Assembly (NCBI GenBank): GCA_001465935.1
Contig: LNKV01000006.1
Location: 124,001-188,000 of the forward strand
Length of the DNA stretch: 64,000 bases
Direction: 5' to 3'
Source of the DNA: Clarireedia homoeocarpa
Lineage: Eukaryota; Ascomycota; Leotiomycetes; Helotiales; Rutstroemiaceae
Of this stretch, positions 42,240-55,186 are shown in pieces. Under the pieces are notes generated by a model, which did no database searches, was not told where the DNA came from, and worked only from the letters and a program-made list of their open reading frames with translations. Every line of letters begins with the position of its first letter. Within the stretch, counting starts at the first letter, position 1. The translations under genes were made by a program, and so were the position numbers.

Positions 42240-44900
42240 ATGATCCTATCTTTCGTTCTTTTACTTTCGTTTACTTTATTTGTTAAAAGTGCCCTGTAAG
42301 TTAGAACAAATCTATAAAAGGCCATGCCTACAGCGTTACTAACCATGCCAATCTAGAATTCCAAAATCTCTCCGAGCACGCGCACCATCCAATGCAGTCC
42401 CAGAACTACCAGGCTGTGTTTCCGGCTGCATTCTAGAGGCAGGACTCAGTGCAAACTGCTTATTTGAAGATGCCACCTGCGAGTGTCGCCCAGATAATAA
42501 ACTTCAAATTCTTCGTGGGAGTATTTATAATACTTGCTTCTACCATGAGTGTTCAGATATTGGAATCGGTGAGTAGCGCCAACTGAGAAACATGATGAGA
42601 TGGATAATTAAATGTGTACAGACTATGAGAGTGCTTTCGACGCCTATTGCCTTTCTGTTCTTGGTGGTTTGAACGCGCCCACATTAGTGGCGGATCCTTC
42701 CATAGGATCGCTACCTACTGTCCCAGAGCCGACAAGCGCTACTACTTCAGCCACGATCACAGGGCCAGTGACTACTCTGGCTAGTCAGATTACTTTGACG
42801 GGGTATCCTCTTCTGCCATCATCACCTGCACTACCACTATGTGGACCAATCCCCTCAGATTCCATTCTCCCAGACCCACCTGTAGCAGCCACTAGCTCCT
42901 CGAATACACTGAATCCCTTACCTCCGCCTTCAAGCTCGGCGGACCCAACTTCGGTGCCGAGCTTTCCAACCACAATTACATCCGACCTGCCAGTTGCTCC
43001 GAGCTCATCTCTTGATCCTAGCCTCCCCGGGGCACTATCATCAAGCACGCTGCCTGGAGTTCTTTTACCGAGCATCCCGTCCTTTCCATCTCCCTCTAGT
43101 GATGTCCTACCTCCATATTATGGCTACGGCTACCCACTACCGTCTTGGCCGACAAATCCTCCAGCTACGGCATCCAGTAGTATTCCTCCCCTTGGGGTAG
43201 CCCCTTCGGTTTCATCTGACTTGCCCTCCGTAGTTCCTAGCAACGATGTCCCTTCAGGGTCTCTTTCATCGGTTCTTCCAAGCTTGTCTTCTGCGACGTT
43301 CAGCGGCAGTTTACCAACAGATGCAATACCAACAGGCGTGATACCCTCCGGCGCGTTGCCATCCGGAACGATACCATCAGTTCCGATCGAGCCACCCTTG
43401 GGAGTTACAAGCAGCTTAGGCCCCAGTGGAATAGCCGTACCTACAACTTCATTCTCAGGAGGCTCAAGTACTGCAGATCCCAGCGGAATTTCACCCTCAG
43501 CAAGTTCTATAACTTCAACTATTCCAGAACCTAATGGGGCCTTATTTCCAACCGATCCACAGCCAGCAGGGACCACTAGTGATGGACCAAGTACATCCAC
43601 AAGCAGTCAAACTACTCCATCAATCATAGATTCAAGTACCACTTCAGCAGTTTTCCCTTCTACTACGCCGTTCAATAATCCACTTCCCAGTGGCCCTCGT
43701 ACCTATGGATACGGAACCTTTTACTATCCGCCTAGTTCTCTAGATACATCAAACATCAACATTCCTTCGACGGCAGTAAGCACATCGGTCTTCAGCCCCA
43801 CCCTTGTTGATCCGCCAACGATAGCAACACCATTTCTCTCTCAGGCTACTCCTCAGAACTCATCAGCAAGCGCAACTTCTACACAACCCACGAGTTCTTC
43901 CTTGTCAGGCTCATCCACTCAAGATCCCGCTTCACCTGTCTCTTCAAGCATTCAGTCTTCCACGACTCTACCTTTTTCTGTTACTCCATCATTGAGCGAA
44001 TCCTCTTCAACAACTCAACCAACATTTACTTCCGACATCATTATTCCACAGCCCAGCTCCGCTCCACCACTTCCACCACCTCCACCTTATTATGGTTACG
44101 CACCTCGTCCAGTAGCTCCAATTTCATTCACCCCATCGCTCGTCACATCCTCAATCCCCATCCCATCTTCCCCTTCCCCCTCAACTCTCTCCACACCTAC
44201 CTTTCGCCTCACTCTCCTCCCCAAGAAGTACACCCTCCTCACCTATATGACTCGCATCTACTACTCCCTCTCCCCCTCTCCACCCTACATCTCACCATCT
44301 GGTCTTACCACTTTCTCCCCCTCTCGTGCCTGTACATTCACCATCGTCGAGCCTCAGGGTTTCCTCGCTTGCACTCAAGCTTCTACTCCGCCTGTGCTTA
44401 AATATTTCGGTGATACTTCAACAAATATCCAACTTAATGGCGGGTACACTGTCCTCGGGGCTGGAAAATCGTTGCAGAATTTAAAAGGGATGGATGTTAA
44501 TGGCACGTCGACGCTGGATGCGACGAGTGAGTGGCCGTATGGTACGCTGTTGCAGATGAGAGGTAGTGGGTTTGTGGGGAATGGTGAGTTTTGTCTTTCT
44601 ATTTTCTTACGTGTATTTTATTTTTTTCCCCCTTCAACCCGAGTTTTCTGCCTCTCTCTAAGTTTACCATTTCACATGTCTCTGCTAGGAATTAAGCCTT
44701 TGAAAATGTATAGATAAAACTAACATTCCTTCCTCCTAGACGGACAAGCGCGCTTCTGTGCACAAACCAATTCACAGCGCAACGGCCAATTCATCGAGAA
44801 TTCACCAGTACGCATGTACGTTAATGCAAAACGGCCATTACCAGCTAGGTGCGAAGAGGTCAAATTGGTCGTTGAGTGGGTGAACAAAGCGGGTGGCTGA
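42240..44900 (+). CDS. Secreted CFEM-domain protein with long Ser/Thr/Pro-rich stalk
   Basis: This gene likely encodes an extracellular cell-surface protein of about 796 residues. Exons are 42240-42295, 42357-42568, 42622-44583 and 44740-44900. A signal peptide (MILSFVLLLSFTLFVKSA) is followed by a CFEM domain with all eight Cys, at about residues 39, 43, 53, 60, 62, 79, 84 and 99. An Asp precedes the fourth Cys (FEDATC), at the position that binds haem iron in Csa2-type CFEM proteins. A Ser/Thr/Pro stalk of about 430 residues carries PSG/IPSG/DPSG repeats and three Tyr-rich islands (PPYYGYGYP, YGYGTFYYPP, PPPYYGYAPRP). A C-terminal region with four or more Cys (SRACTFTIV, FLACTQA, ARFCAQT, ARCEEV) looks folded. 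No hydrophobic GPI-attachment tail is seen at the end. Roles in iron/haem capture or host contact are inferences from the family. Confidence 0.85.
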
Positions 44901-47763
44901 GCGGAGAATGGGAAATATTCTACGGCGATGGATGGGGATAGTACTGTAATTGTTTTGTTTCGCATTTTTATTTCTACTACTGCTTTTTTTTTCTTATCTT
45001 TACTATTTTTACCTTTAAGTAATATATACAGTGTTTCATGGTCCAGGAACTTTTTCTCGCGCGATCAGATGAATCTTCTGATCTGTACTGAACTGCACTG
45101 CATCTGGGCTCTAGACTTTACGAGTAAGGAGGGAAGAGCAAAGGGAAAAAGGGAAAGAGAAAATTATATGTTTCATATACGCCGCAGATTTCCAGCTACT
45201 GTAGGGCTGGGGTGTTGATTATTAAGTTTGATTATTCTAATATGAGAACACGGTGCTGTGCGACTTGAGGCGAGCTGCCATATCCCTTTACTTGTACGCC
45301 CTTCAGTGCTGCCCCTGCAGTAGTTCTACCTCGTAGACAGAAAAAGAAACACAGCAGTGTCAGACTTGTATATCCTTACACCCTACCTTGCTAGCGACCC
45401 CAGGAAAGAAAAAACACACGCACGGGTTTTGAAGGGAAAAGAAAGCATCAACGTTTTGGTGGTACAGTACGACGGCGCTGGAAGGATTTGCCTTTCGCAA
45501 ACTTGTCCCGAAGAAATACTTATGATCGTCGAGGCGGACCAGGAGAAGGCTCTCCCTTCTTTCACTCGCTCGCTTGAGCGGAGGTGTTTGCCGAGTTGGG
45601 ACGGATTTGCAGGTGCCGGGGGGACGAATCAGGGGTGAGAGGAAATGCTGGAGCCTGCTGTTTGGTGTGCTGCAATATAGTACTTATGGTATAGGCACGC
45701 TGGGTTGTGTAACATGGAGATGTTGTATTGTAGGATTCAGGTAGGTAGGTAGGTAGTTTGGTAGATAGCTTCGTAGGTAGTTTGGGGTAGGCAAGTTGGT
45801 AGGTAGTTGCTACGGCCCTCCGCTGTGGAGGAAACGAGTCGGTTTGAGGAAATCTATTATTATAGGTCACCATAGCGGGGTTGAGGGGTATAGATATCTG
45901 AAACGGCTTCAACTTTTGGATGAATTGAGAGTCCTTCCTGCGAAGGTAGGGTCGCTCTTTGCCTGGGTTGGAGACAACCAGCACTCGTATTTGAGGGCCT
46001 GATTTTTATCGACGGCATAGCATAGCATAGCATAGCTTTACAACCACAACTACAAATTCTTACTGACCAAGTCCTCGTACAGGAGCAGCTGACCGCCGAA
46101 TAAAAACGCCAAGTCATCTCACGAGGAAGCAATAGCTCGTTGTCGAGATAAGCAGGAATTTTCAGACGAATTGAAGGATTCTTTCCCTCCTTTTCACTGC
46201 AAGCTGTTGATGCAGGAACCAAATGTCATATCATATCATGCCATGCCAAGGTCAGACCTAACATTAAGCTTAGAAATCATTTGCTAAAGACGGGAAAAGC
46301 GCGGGAAAAGAGCGGAAAAAGGGCGGGAAATCGTAATCGGGAGCAGAGACAAGAACCTGAACCATTTCGTGGGTGGATTCATGCAAATCATCTATATACC
46401 GGCCGATACTGTACCGAAGCCGCGGGTACAAAATAATGACCTACTATACGAAGTACAGACCCCAGTGTTACGAGTACGGGGCGTACTGAGTATAGATGGA
46501 CAGGAAGAGCGATATGGGAATATCCAAAACGTGAAGCTCATGGAGCTCTTGGTAGCAAGATCAAATGCTCGTGTGTCGCTCTTGGATCCTCAAAATAAAT
46601 CGTCCGGCGTTACAATACTGGACGAGATACTGTAGATCCATGTTTCCATGTGGCTTTCTGTACCGTACTCAAGATGGAGAATACCGCTGGCGCCGAAACA
46701 ACGATGAAAAAGAAATCCTCCGCGCAGCCGGCCGTGAGTAGGACACTGGAAGGTTCCTGTAGGAGATGCGGTTTTGAAAATATTTCTGCTACGACGAGTT
46801 TCTAATCGAGCGGGGCGATTGGTTTCGATACGATGACATATGTATTCTTTTTCCTTCAGAGGTGGTATTCGAGGCCATTTTTCTGCCAATGCGACAGACA
46901 GTGGCTTCAATACTTCGTATGTTGAGCTGAAAAGATGTCGTTGCTTTAAACCCAGAAGAGCTAGAGGCGGAGGATGTGCAGACCATGTGGCGTTCTGATG
47001 CTACTTTCAATCCCCGTTCAAGTATCATGTCTCGCGCAACTTGCATGCTTGGAATGGGATTCACCCAATGATGAAGGGGATGAAAAAGGTTCCGAGACCT
47101 TATTTGGACAGTTTCTCCGGCGAGGGCATGAAGTTGTTTAATCTATCTAGCTGTTCCAGGAAGTCTAGAAGTCTGACGTCTGGGAAAGAAAATAGGATGA
47201 AGGGGCGAGGGGGCTAGTAATCAGGAATATTAATCCTGTCGGGCCTGTTAGGGGGTAGGATGATCTCCAGAACAACCCAAAGCTACTTTGCTGACACTTG
47301 AGCCAATTAGATCTCCATTGAATACACCATCAGCGGTTTATCCCCACTGACCCCAGAGGCACATCTCTCATGCGACCCCTTGCTCACCCAGCTTTTCGGG
47401 CGAGCTACGCGAAACCTCCCTTGCAACCTTACCATGTTCATGAACGGGGTCCCTTCTCCATCCCATTGGAACCCTAGTAAGAACATATCAAAAGGCCGGG
47501 TGCCTGGTGGAATTCTTACTACAATCGGACGCATAACGCATCCATCTTCTTTTGCTTAACGAGATGTCCGCAACTGCCCTTCTGCGTCTGTACCACACCA
47601 ACTATGGCCGCTCCACGTCCTCGAAGATTTTCGTGACACTTCTCTTCCTCTCACGATGAAATCATTTTCAGCCTCTTCAGCAGTGACTAAAATGCATCTC
47701 CACCCAACCTCAAGACACTCGTTTTTCTAAGACACTGGAAAGAGCGTGTAACGTTCTTTGGAT
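44901..47763. other. Long intergenic region with simple repeats
   Basis: This is 2.9 kb without a supportable gene. It holds AGGT/AGGTAGGT-type runs at about 45738-45808 and a perfect CATAG pentanucleotide run at 46014-46036. Small open frames here are low-complexity or antisense and I do not accept them. Confidence 0.5.
46014..46036. repeat. CATAG pentanucleotide microsatellite
   Basis: About four to five uninterrupted copies of the 5-bp unit GCATA/CATAG occur here, in a gene-free region. Confidence 0.9.
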
Positions 47764-49237
47764 ATGTATCTTCCTCGATTGATTGCTGCGACATTAGCAG
47801 CGAGACAATTGGGGACTTCGATCTTACCGGACAGCTACTGTACTCCTGAATGTCGTGAGTAAACCTCATTTCACGTCGACTACTTAATATCATCGTGAGC
47901 TATAAGAATCACCAGCTGACGGTATATCAATCAAGCAACATGTAAATCAGAAATATCATCATTCAATTCGCCCACCTCATGTCTAAACAACTCAACATTC
48001 ATCACCAGCTGCGGTGACTGTCAATCGTGCGTAATTACGCACGCACTAGCAAATCCCGCTGCAAATACAGACGAACCAGACATCACAGCACTTCTGACAA
48101 AAGAACTGGATCAGTGTAAAGGGACACCTGGAGATGCAGAAGTTGGGCGATATGAATCTCAAGTGTCGAAATTATCATCTATGGTTTCACAATGGAGTGC
48201 AACGGTCACTTCGGTCAATGCAAGTGCGAAGACAGCTACGCCGGCACTGATTACGATGACGATGAGTCCTACGAGTCATCCAACTTGGACGGGTTCTTTA
48301 AGAAGCGAGAATGGAGATTGGACGACTATTCTTTCGACTGCGACGTGGGCCTCGGCTTATTATAGTCGTTTATCCGAAGGTATGGTTCATGATTTTGTTA
48401 CTTCTGGACATTGTTAACATTCCGATAGCTTCAGTGGCGGCCACGGCAACCCTCAATTCATCCTCAACAGTCGTCCCATTTCCCATCTCGACCTTGACCA
48501 CTTCCTCTCAACCGACCATAACCCCCACAGCAAACCTAACCATCCCCTCAACCCCGGAAACGACCTCATCAGCACCAATCACAACCAGTACCTCCACTCC
48601 CGTCCCCTCTCTCAGTAAAACCTGGGTAATCGGTCCTGTAATCGGCTCCATGCTGGGTCTCTCAACCGTCTTCATCGTCATCTACTTCACGCGTCAAAAG
48701 CAACACCAACAATACCTTGCTTCGCAGCGTCCTCGCCACCAACCAATCATCATAGACCCCAACAAGTGGTACCCGGGCTCGAGCTCCCCTACGACGACCG
48801 GATCGCACAATTCGATGGATTGGACGATGAATGGCTTAACGGGAGGGAAGGCACAGTTGCATGGGGAGAGTATGGAGATGAAAGAGCTGGGGAATACGGA
48901 GGTGATCCCGCCAGCGGAGCTACCGGCTGTGGAACCTGTTGCGATCGAGTTGTTGGCGCCGAGGGGGAAGAGTGTGAGGAGGAAGATGAGGAAGAGGGAT
49001 GATGGTGGTGTGGAAGGAGAGAGGGAAGGAGGGGATGAGGCTGCAGGAGGGGATTTGGGGTTATTAAGAGTACCCGGGGGTGGCGGTCTGGTTGACGATG
49101 ACGATGATGAAGATGAGGATGAAGAGGATGTGGATTGGCCATTACGGTTGAGTCCTTTACAGCAAATCTTCAAGAGTACAGAGATGAGAGATGGGAAAGT
49201 GGAGGAAGTCAAGCACGAGACGTATTATCATCCTTGA
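47764..49237 (+). CDS. Single-pass Ser/Thr-rich membrane protein with Cys-rich ectodomain
   Basis: This is an unrecognised protein of about 447 residues. Exons are 47764-47854, 47936-48379 and 48429-49237; the first intron has a GCTGAC branch site and AAG acceptor. The N-terminal ~70 residues hold a Cys cluster (YCTPECPTCK, SCLNNSTF, SCGDCQSC). A Ser/Thr-rich, probably O-glycosylated region follows, and then one membrane span at about residues 244-266 (WVIGPVIGSMLGLSTVFIVI). It is followed by basic RQKQHQQYLASQRPRHQ on the presumed cytosolic side. The cytosolic tail ends in Asp/Glu runs. The N-terminal signal is weak (MYLPRLIAATLAARQ). The layout resembles WSC/Mid2-like surface sensors, but no WSC domain is visible, so a sensor role is only suggested. 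Confidence 0.7.
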
Positions 49238-51892
49238 TACGTCAACGAATATATTCAGAGAAAGGAAGAACACGACATCACATAACAAAATTGGCTAAGA
49301 ACAGAGCTAATCCAACCCACCGAATCCTACGAGACAGCATCATACCGAGCAACTCAAATTCAACCCAGTCGACGAAGCCTTTGAGGGCAGGACACCTCGA
49401 AGACCACATCACTGCGCCACCTGGCTTATTCAAAGCGAACATACCCCGCAATTACGATAGCCCATCCAAACATAGACTCCATTTGAGCAAAGAAGAAAGG
49501 AAGGAAAGAAGCACGACGCTTTACCAACCAAACAGAGGAAGAAACAAACCCGCATTTACCACCTAATAAAGTTGATACCCAAACCCTTACATATCTACAA
49601 CAGCATTGTATATTTGTCCGTTAATGTGTTTTTTCCGCATCTTCAGCATTTATATAGATGAAAATGAACACTTAAGTTAGAAATCTTATCTGCATTGCTC
49701 ACTCGTATATCTGACATGTTTCGAATACTGGTGGAAATAAGCAAATGAGTTAGCGTATACGTACGTACATACATACCATTCATAATCAGCGATAATGGCA
49801 TCAAAGCTACCTACTATATCTTCTTCTCTGCCAACATCACGCGAAAAATATCTCCAATTAGCCCGAGCGATGAGATTTTGTTCCGGGAAACTAACTGGCC
49901 CTTTAAATATTGAGCTTCAACCTCTTCCTCGCTTATCTCGCTCGGAGATATCAATCTTCTTGAACAAGCTGCTAGAGCGAGCTGGCCCACCTTAGACACA
50001 GATAGATGACTAGCAGCATGTCACCCCAACAAGAAGCGGAGATCTATCTATCTATCTAACGACGAACTCTTCCCACAGCCCCTTCTCCTCTCTTTCTCTC
50101 CCACCCACCCGCTACATCCCCCAACGTCCTAAGTAATCACACTCCAATTCTCCCCTTCCGCCCTCCACCCCCTCGACAGCATCAGCGTCAGCACCGACGC
50201 ATCCGCATCCGCATCCCTCGCATCACTAAACCGATATCCCATCCGTATTAACCCCCCAAATATGCCCAACCGCCCGACAGTAGTCTTATCAATACAATAT
50301 AATACAATACTCCTCCGCCAAATCCTGAACTAACGTGCTTTACGTAACATGAAACGGTATCACCGTACAGTATAACAACCAACTACCCTAACTGCGCTAC
50401 AGAACTTTGCTCGTCGTCGTTGTTGTTGTTGTCTCGGTAGTGAATACTCTTTTCTGTACTCCCAGCAGACTTCCGCATCGGTAGTTAAATCCACGAGCAC
50501 GCACGCACGCACGCACGGGGGGAGCGGGGTTTGGATTTCATGGCGATGAGAAGGAGCGTGTCGAGGACGCTAGGGTAGATGGGGGGCCCGCTGGAAATGC
50601 AGGCGGTGGTTGTGTTGGAGGTGGGAGGGACCAGGAGACAGGTATAAGAGTCGGGAGTGTAGGATTGCGAGGGGGAGGGGGGGGTGTGTGATCAGGGTGA
50701 AGTCCAGTTCGATCGATTTATTGGGTGTCGGATATGTGGTTGGCGCGGGTGATGTCGCAGACGCACGTGGTTGGTGGCGGCGGTGATGGTGAGGATTGTG
50801 TTAGTTGAGGTTATGGAGTAAAGGGAGGTGGTGGTGTTGAGGGTAGAGGGGTGTTATAGTGAGGTAGTAGAGAAGGCGTGGGTAGAGAGGTTGGTGAGGA
50901 GGAGAGAAAAGGGTTTTTGGGGCTTCATTTTGGGGTTTGGGCTGGGTTGGGTTGGGTTGGGTTGAGGATTGGGTATGTGATGAAAGGGAGAGATGTAATG
51001 TGAAGGGAGACACTGCGTCAAGTAAATAAGAGATGGGTGAGAGGGGTGTGTCGAATGATTTAAATGAAACAACGGACGAATCCGAGCATTTTGTACACAA
51101 AGCTTGACGGATACCCCCGTAGTGCACCTCTTCTCAAGTCCCTTAACATCACCCAAACCATCTCCAGACACTAAAAAGACATCCTCTGATCCCCTGGAGT
51201 ATCTAAACGCCAAATGACTGGATCTCATCTCTATACCCAGCTTCTCCTATCCCACCATTAGCAGCACTCCAAAAACTCAGACAGAAGAACAGTTCTTACC
51301 CACCCACCCACTCGCACGCATATAAAGTAGTATATACCGACCAGACGAACACTCCCATCCCATCTCACTCACTCACACACACGAACGCAACAGCCAAAGA
51401 TCACTACAGTACACTAGTGAACCCTCTCACGTTCACCGTTCCGTTTCCACGTAGCAAGGACTCTCTCCTCACCTCATCATAATGCGTTACGAAGCTGCTA
51501 TACCACTAAGAAATCAAGCATGCCCGAGCCCGCTATGTGCATGATTCCGCGTGTGGTCATACAGTGTTGTAGGGATAAAAGCTTTCTCGGTTTTGGGACC
51601 GAAAGTCTTGGGTAGAAAGAAGGGAAAGACGCGATTGCAAGGAAAACTGTGGTAGGGAGTAAATATTCTGTTGGGTTAACCCATGGATGAGATATTGGAG
51701 AGGATGCGACAGTGTACCTGTGAAGTTATCGGATAGGTATGAAAGCCCATCGTTCCACGACGACGCTGCTGCTCAAAAGGGTAGATGGCTGACCCACTGA
51801 CAAAATATTTCGGACACCTCGGAGATTATAAAGAAAAAGTACAAAAAGTAACATATAAGTTAGTAGATAGAGTAATATATCTATTTAAGACT
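49238..51892. other. Long intergenic region with simple repeats
   Basis: This is 2.65 kb without a supportable gene. It contains ATCT repeats near 50046-50060, a GCAC tetranucleotide run at about 50498-50517, G-rich tracts near 50665-50690, and a TTGGG pentanucleotide array at 50938-50964. Open frames on the minus strand at 50801-51228 are translations of these low-complexity tracts. Confidence 0.5.
50938..50964. repeat. GGGTT pentanucleotide array
   Basis: About five copies of GGGTT/TTGGG in tandem. The same unit recurs at about 58727-58750. It differs from the fungal telomere repeat TTAGGG. Confidence 0.85.
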
Positions 51893-53658
51893 CTACAACG
51901 TATAAACGAATTCATGATTTTCCCTATCGGTCAAATCCAAGAACTCCTGTTTCTCCAACTTCTTATATCCAGGGGCCGCTCTGATCGCTGCATTCTTCTT
52001 ATTCATTCTTCTGTAATACCAATAAATGAAAGCCACGTCAAGACCACAAACACCATAGCAGACAATGATTGTGATCTCTGCTGATTTATAACGCGGTGCG
52101 TCTGATGGTCTGAAAGTTTGAGGACCGATGATGTTGCCTACGCAATAGCCAACAAGGAACATAGCCGCGATGGTTGTTTTCTTTGTATAGCCAGCTATAT
52201 TGCTGGAAATGAGGGAGAGGATCGTGACGAATGGTGTGGGGAATGCTTGGGTGAGATAGTAGCCTGCGAGACGACCGTTGTTGTTTGAGAGTGGAAGGGC
52301 AACCATGAGGATCATGCCGAGCATGGCAATAAAGACACCCGAGATGGAGATTAGAATTCTGTTGCTGTATCTATCTCCTAGATAACCACAGACTATGAGG
52401 GCAACGACTTCGACGACGCCACCAGGCGTGCCGTATAGGAGAGATTCGTCACGTGTGTAGCCGAAAGAGACAATGAGTTGGGAAAAGAAGTTCGAAAGAC
52501 CACCTATAGAATGTTAGTGAGTCCACCTGCCACCTAGTATTGAATATTCTCCTCACCATTCGGTATGTCAGCAACCAGAGCATAGAGCACAAATGCCCAT
52601 GTCATGGGGTCAGATAAAGCTTCTATAAATTGATACATTTTGAAGTGTTTATTTCCAACACCTTGCTGATTCTTCCTGATTCGCTCAATAGCCATTAATC
52701 GCTCGTGTGGCTTGAGAAACTTGGCGTTAAGTTGATTGTCTGGCATGAAGTAGAGGAAGATAAATCCAATAGCCACAGTTAGTAGACCAATAGCCAAGAA
52801 AACGATCTTCCACGCCTCGATGGCAGATCCATGTTTCTTGACGCCAACCGAGATACCGTATGCAACCAGGCCACCAAAGATTTGAGCAAATCCGTTAAAA
52901 CTGAACCATATTCCGGTTCTTAGTCCTTGTTCTTCTTTCGTGTACCATTGCGAAGTAAAGAGAGCAAATCCGGGAGTGACAGCTGCTTCGAATAGTCCAA
53001 GGAAGAAACGAACCGCTACGGCGCCAGCGAAGTTGCTCGTTGCGGCCATACAACACAGTGTAGCTCCCCAAGCGATGACGTTGAATGAGGACCACTTTGC
53101 AAGCGGTAGTCGTTGTAGGAGACGGTTGGTTGGATATTCCCAGACCAGGTAGCCGATATAAAACATGGACCTTAGAATTCAGTCAGCAAATCGAACAGGC
53201 AATCGTAATGCAATCCAATCATAATGCAATCATACCCGAGCCATTGGTAATTGTCGCCTTTCAAATGTAACGAAGTTTGGAGACCCATGATACTTGCGTA
53301 CGAAAGGGTAGTCTTGTCAAGGTAATTGAGCCCGTAAACGACACAGAGCATCTGAGTGTACGGTATCAGTAACACGCCGCAAGCCCATCTTTGACCACTA
53401 CACAATTACCGGCATTAAATTCCAATCAATCTTTCGTAGTAACTTCTTCTCCATTTCAGGTGTCATAACAATCATTTCCCCATCATGGCCAGCAAACGCC
53501 TTCAATGCTTCATCTCCGTCATTGGGGTCGGCATGCTTGAACATTGGATCATGTAATTCTCCTTCATCTAGAGTGGTTTTTTCCTCGAGGGGGGTCTGGT
53601 TCTTCTCGATATCGTGGGAATCATGGACTTTGACCTCTTTTTCGTTCGACAGCGACAT
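51893..53658 (-). CDS. MFS permease of the Dal5/allantoate (anion:cation symporter) family
   Basis: This is a plasma-membrane major facilitator of about 529 residues. Exons are 53658-53410, 53351-53236, 53170-52557 and 52503-51893, all in phase with GT-AG introns of 58, 65 and 53 bp. I start at MSLSNEKEVKV; earlier residues in the open frame are low-complexity. About 12 membrane segments follow a hydrophilic N-terminus. Family marks are RKIDWNLMPV, YGLNYLDKTTLSYASIMG, then YLVWEYPTNRLLQRLP and RFFLGLFEAAVTPGFAL. These are typical of Dal5/Tna1-like transporters for allantoate, nicotinate, biotin-type or other carboxylates. The specific substrate cannot be inferred. The second intron contains a near-duplicate of ATTGCATTAYGATTG. 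Confidence 0.88.
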
Positions 53659-54628
53659 CGTGTCGTTCAATCCAGCCGTGGCGGGGAAAAGGAAGGGGAA
53701 CGGGAAGTGGGAAGTGGGGTGATCAAGGGGTGAGAGCGTCAAGAATACCGTGCTGGAGCAGCACCAGATATAGATATACAAATGCTTATCTAGCCAAAAG
53801 GTCCGAGGATAGACGATAGCATTCTCGATGTGATAATGAAAATAGCTTCGTATTTCGTGCTATCAAGCAAAGATCGTCGCCACAGTATAAGTACAGCCGT
53901 TATCACTCAAAAGACTTGACTACTTCGTACATTTACATGTTCGGCCAGCATTGGCAATCAGCCAATAGCATGACATGATATCGAGTTGCATCATCATCCT
54001 GACTATCGCCATCATCGAGGATAAGAAGCGGCTAGCGAATGAGGGGAAAGGGGCGGACGGTATCTTGTCGGAAGAGGAAGGTTGCACCTGGAAAATCATC
54101 GGATCGGAAGAAGTGTCTATGCTAGCTTGCTAGGCGAGGCTTATCGATAAGCGAGATGTTCTAAGAATCCCCCGTTGCGGATCTTCTCAAATGCTCCGAC
54201 TATTCAACACCACGGAATTCCCCTCATTTTCCCTCATTTCCCTCTAATATGGAGATCCAACTTCGCACTGTCTATGTTGGTGTATGTTTTCCAATCCATC
54301 TATCGCTGCAAGGTACGAAACATGAGTCGCGAAAGAAAAGTTGACGGAAATGCGAGAGCCAACAATTCCTGCACCATGCCATGTCAGTACCTGTCGTAGC
54401 GTTGGCTTGCCAACCCGACCTCTACGAATAAGGAAAATGTAAGTGGCTCGGAGCAGCACATTGTCGTTGCAATTGAAATCAATCTCTCTGAATGTAGATC
54501 TTGGTCTACCTTGACTTTTACAGTCGAAAGGGAGGCCCCTACCACAAGAACTCGACTTCGCCCTTGTCTTAAGTTACGTTCTTCAACCACCACCACCTTC
54601 AGTCCGATTGCCACGGCCCTTCATCGAT
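53659..54628. other. Divergent intergenic region
   Basis: This 970-bp region lies between the MFS permease start and the small gene at 54629. I see no gene or repeat of note. It presumably holds both promoters. Confidence 0.5.
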
Positions 54629-55186
54629 ATGACTTCGTCTTCCTCTGCTACAGATACCGGAACAATCTTCCATCTTATGACAGAGATCCCCCAGATCCAC
54701 GATTTTAGTCGGTTTGGACCTTTTCACGCTCGAGACGCGATGGTATTTTCTATACAACAAAAATTAGAAGATGAGACACTTACCGGGCTCGAAGAATTCC
54801 TGGATTTTGTCTCAGAGCCATCCGGGCTGGATGACTTCGAAGGCTTCACAACGCGGACTACGGATGGCAATACCCTGAATATATACGTGGTGGAGGAAAA
54901 GAATCCCGAGGTGGCTGCAACACTGCCGGGACCTGCTTGGGTTGTGGTCACTGCTAGGTTCAATATGATCCCATACTACCAGAAAGACCATGAAGTCGGC
55001 CGTACCTACACTTCTGCGGAGGCTGCCAATCAAGGAGCAAAGGAACTTTTGGTGGAGATGATGCCGGGTGCTAGATATGTGGAGCACTATGATGAAAAAG
55101 GTCTTTTCGTCGGCGCCACTGAGGTTGCTGGTGAGGCGGTGCTGGTGACCGTTAGCTATGATCGCGGACCACTTCCTGCTGTGTAG
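54629..55186 (+). CDS. Hypothetical protein, 185 residues
   Basis: This single-exon frame starts at the first ATG (MTSSSSATDTGTIF). The product is acidic and appears folded, with alternating hydrophobic strands and helices: IHDFSRFGPFHARDAMVFSI, LTGLEEFLDFVSEPSGLDDF, ATLPGPAWVVVTARFNMIPY and GEAVLVTVSYDRGP. It has no signal peptide, membrane segment or Cys cluster, and I recognise no family. Length, clean start and balanced composition argue for a real gene. It is divergent from the Dal5-type permease. Confidence 0.6.
   Translation: MTSSSSATDTGTIFHLMTEIPQIHDFSRFGPFHARDAMVFSIQQKLEDETLTGLEEFLDFVSEPSGLDDFEGFTTRTTDGNTLNIYVVEEKNPEVAATLPGPAWVVVTARFNMIPYYQKDHEVGRTYTSAEAANQGAKELLVEMMPGARYVEHYDEKGLFVGATEVAGEAVLVTVSYDRGPLPAV

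Noticed and set aside
43130..43600. Minus-strand frame of 156 codons opposite the CFEM stalk
   Set aside because: It is a mirror of the Pro/Ser repeat and has no independent support.
45562..45984. Minus-strand frame of 140 codons
   Set aside because: Its core is a translation of the AGGT repeat array (LPTKLSTKLPTYLP) and it lacks a plausible folded segment.
48694..49212. Minus-strand Ser-rich frame of 172 codons
   Set aside because: It is a shadow of the acidic tail and stalk of the plus-strand membrane protein.
50938..50964. Possible internal telomere repeat
   Set aside because: The unit is TTGGG, not TTAGGG, and the array is short and surrounded by other simple repeats.
50801..51228. Overlapping minus-strand frames rich in Pro, Asn and Gln
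   Set aside because: They translate the TTGGG array and G/T-rich tracts in two frames, which is expected by chance.
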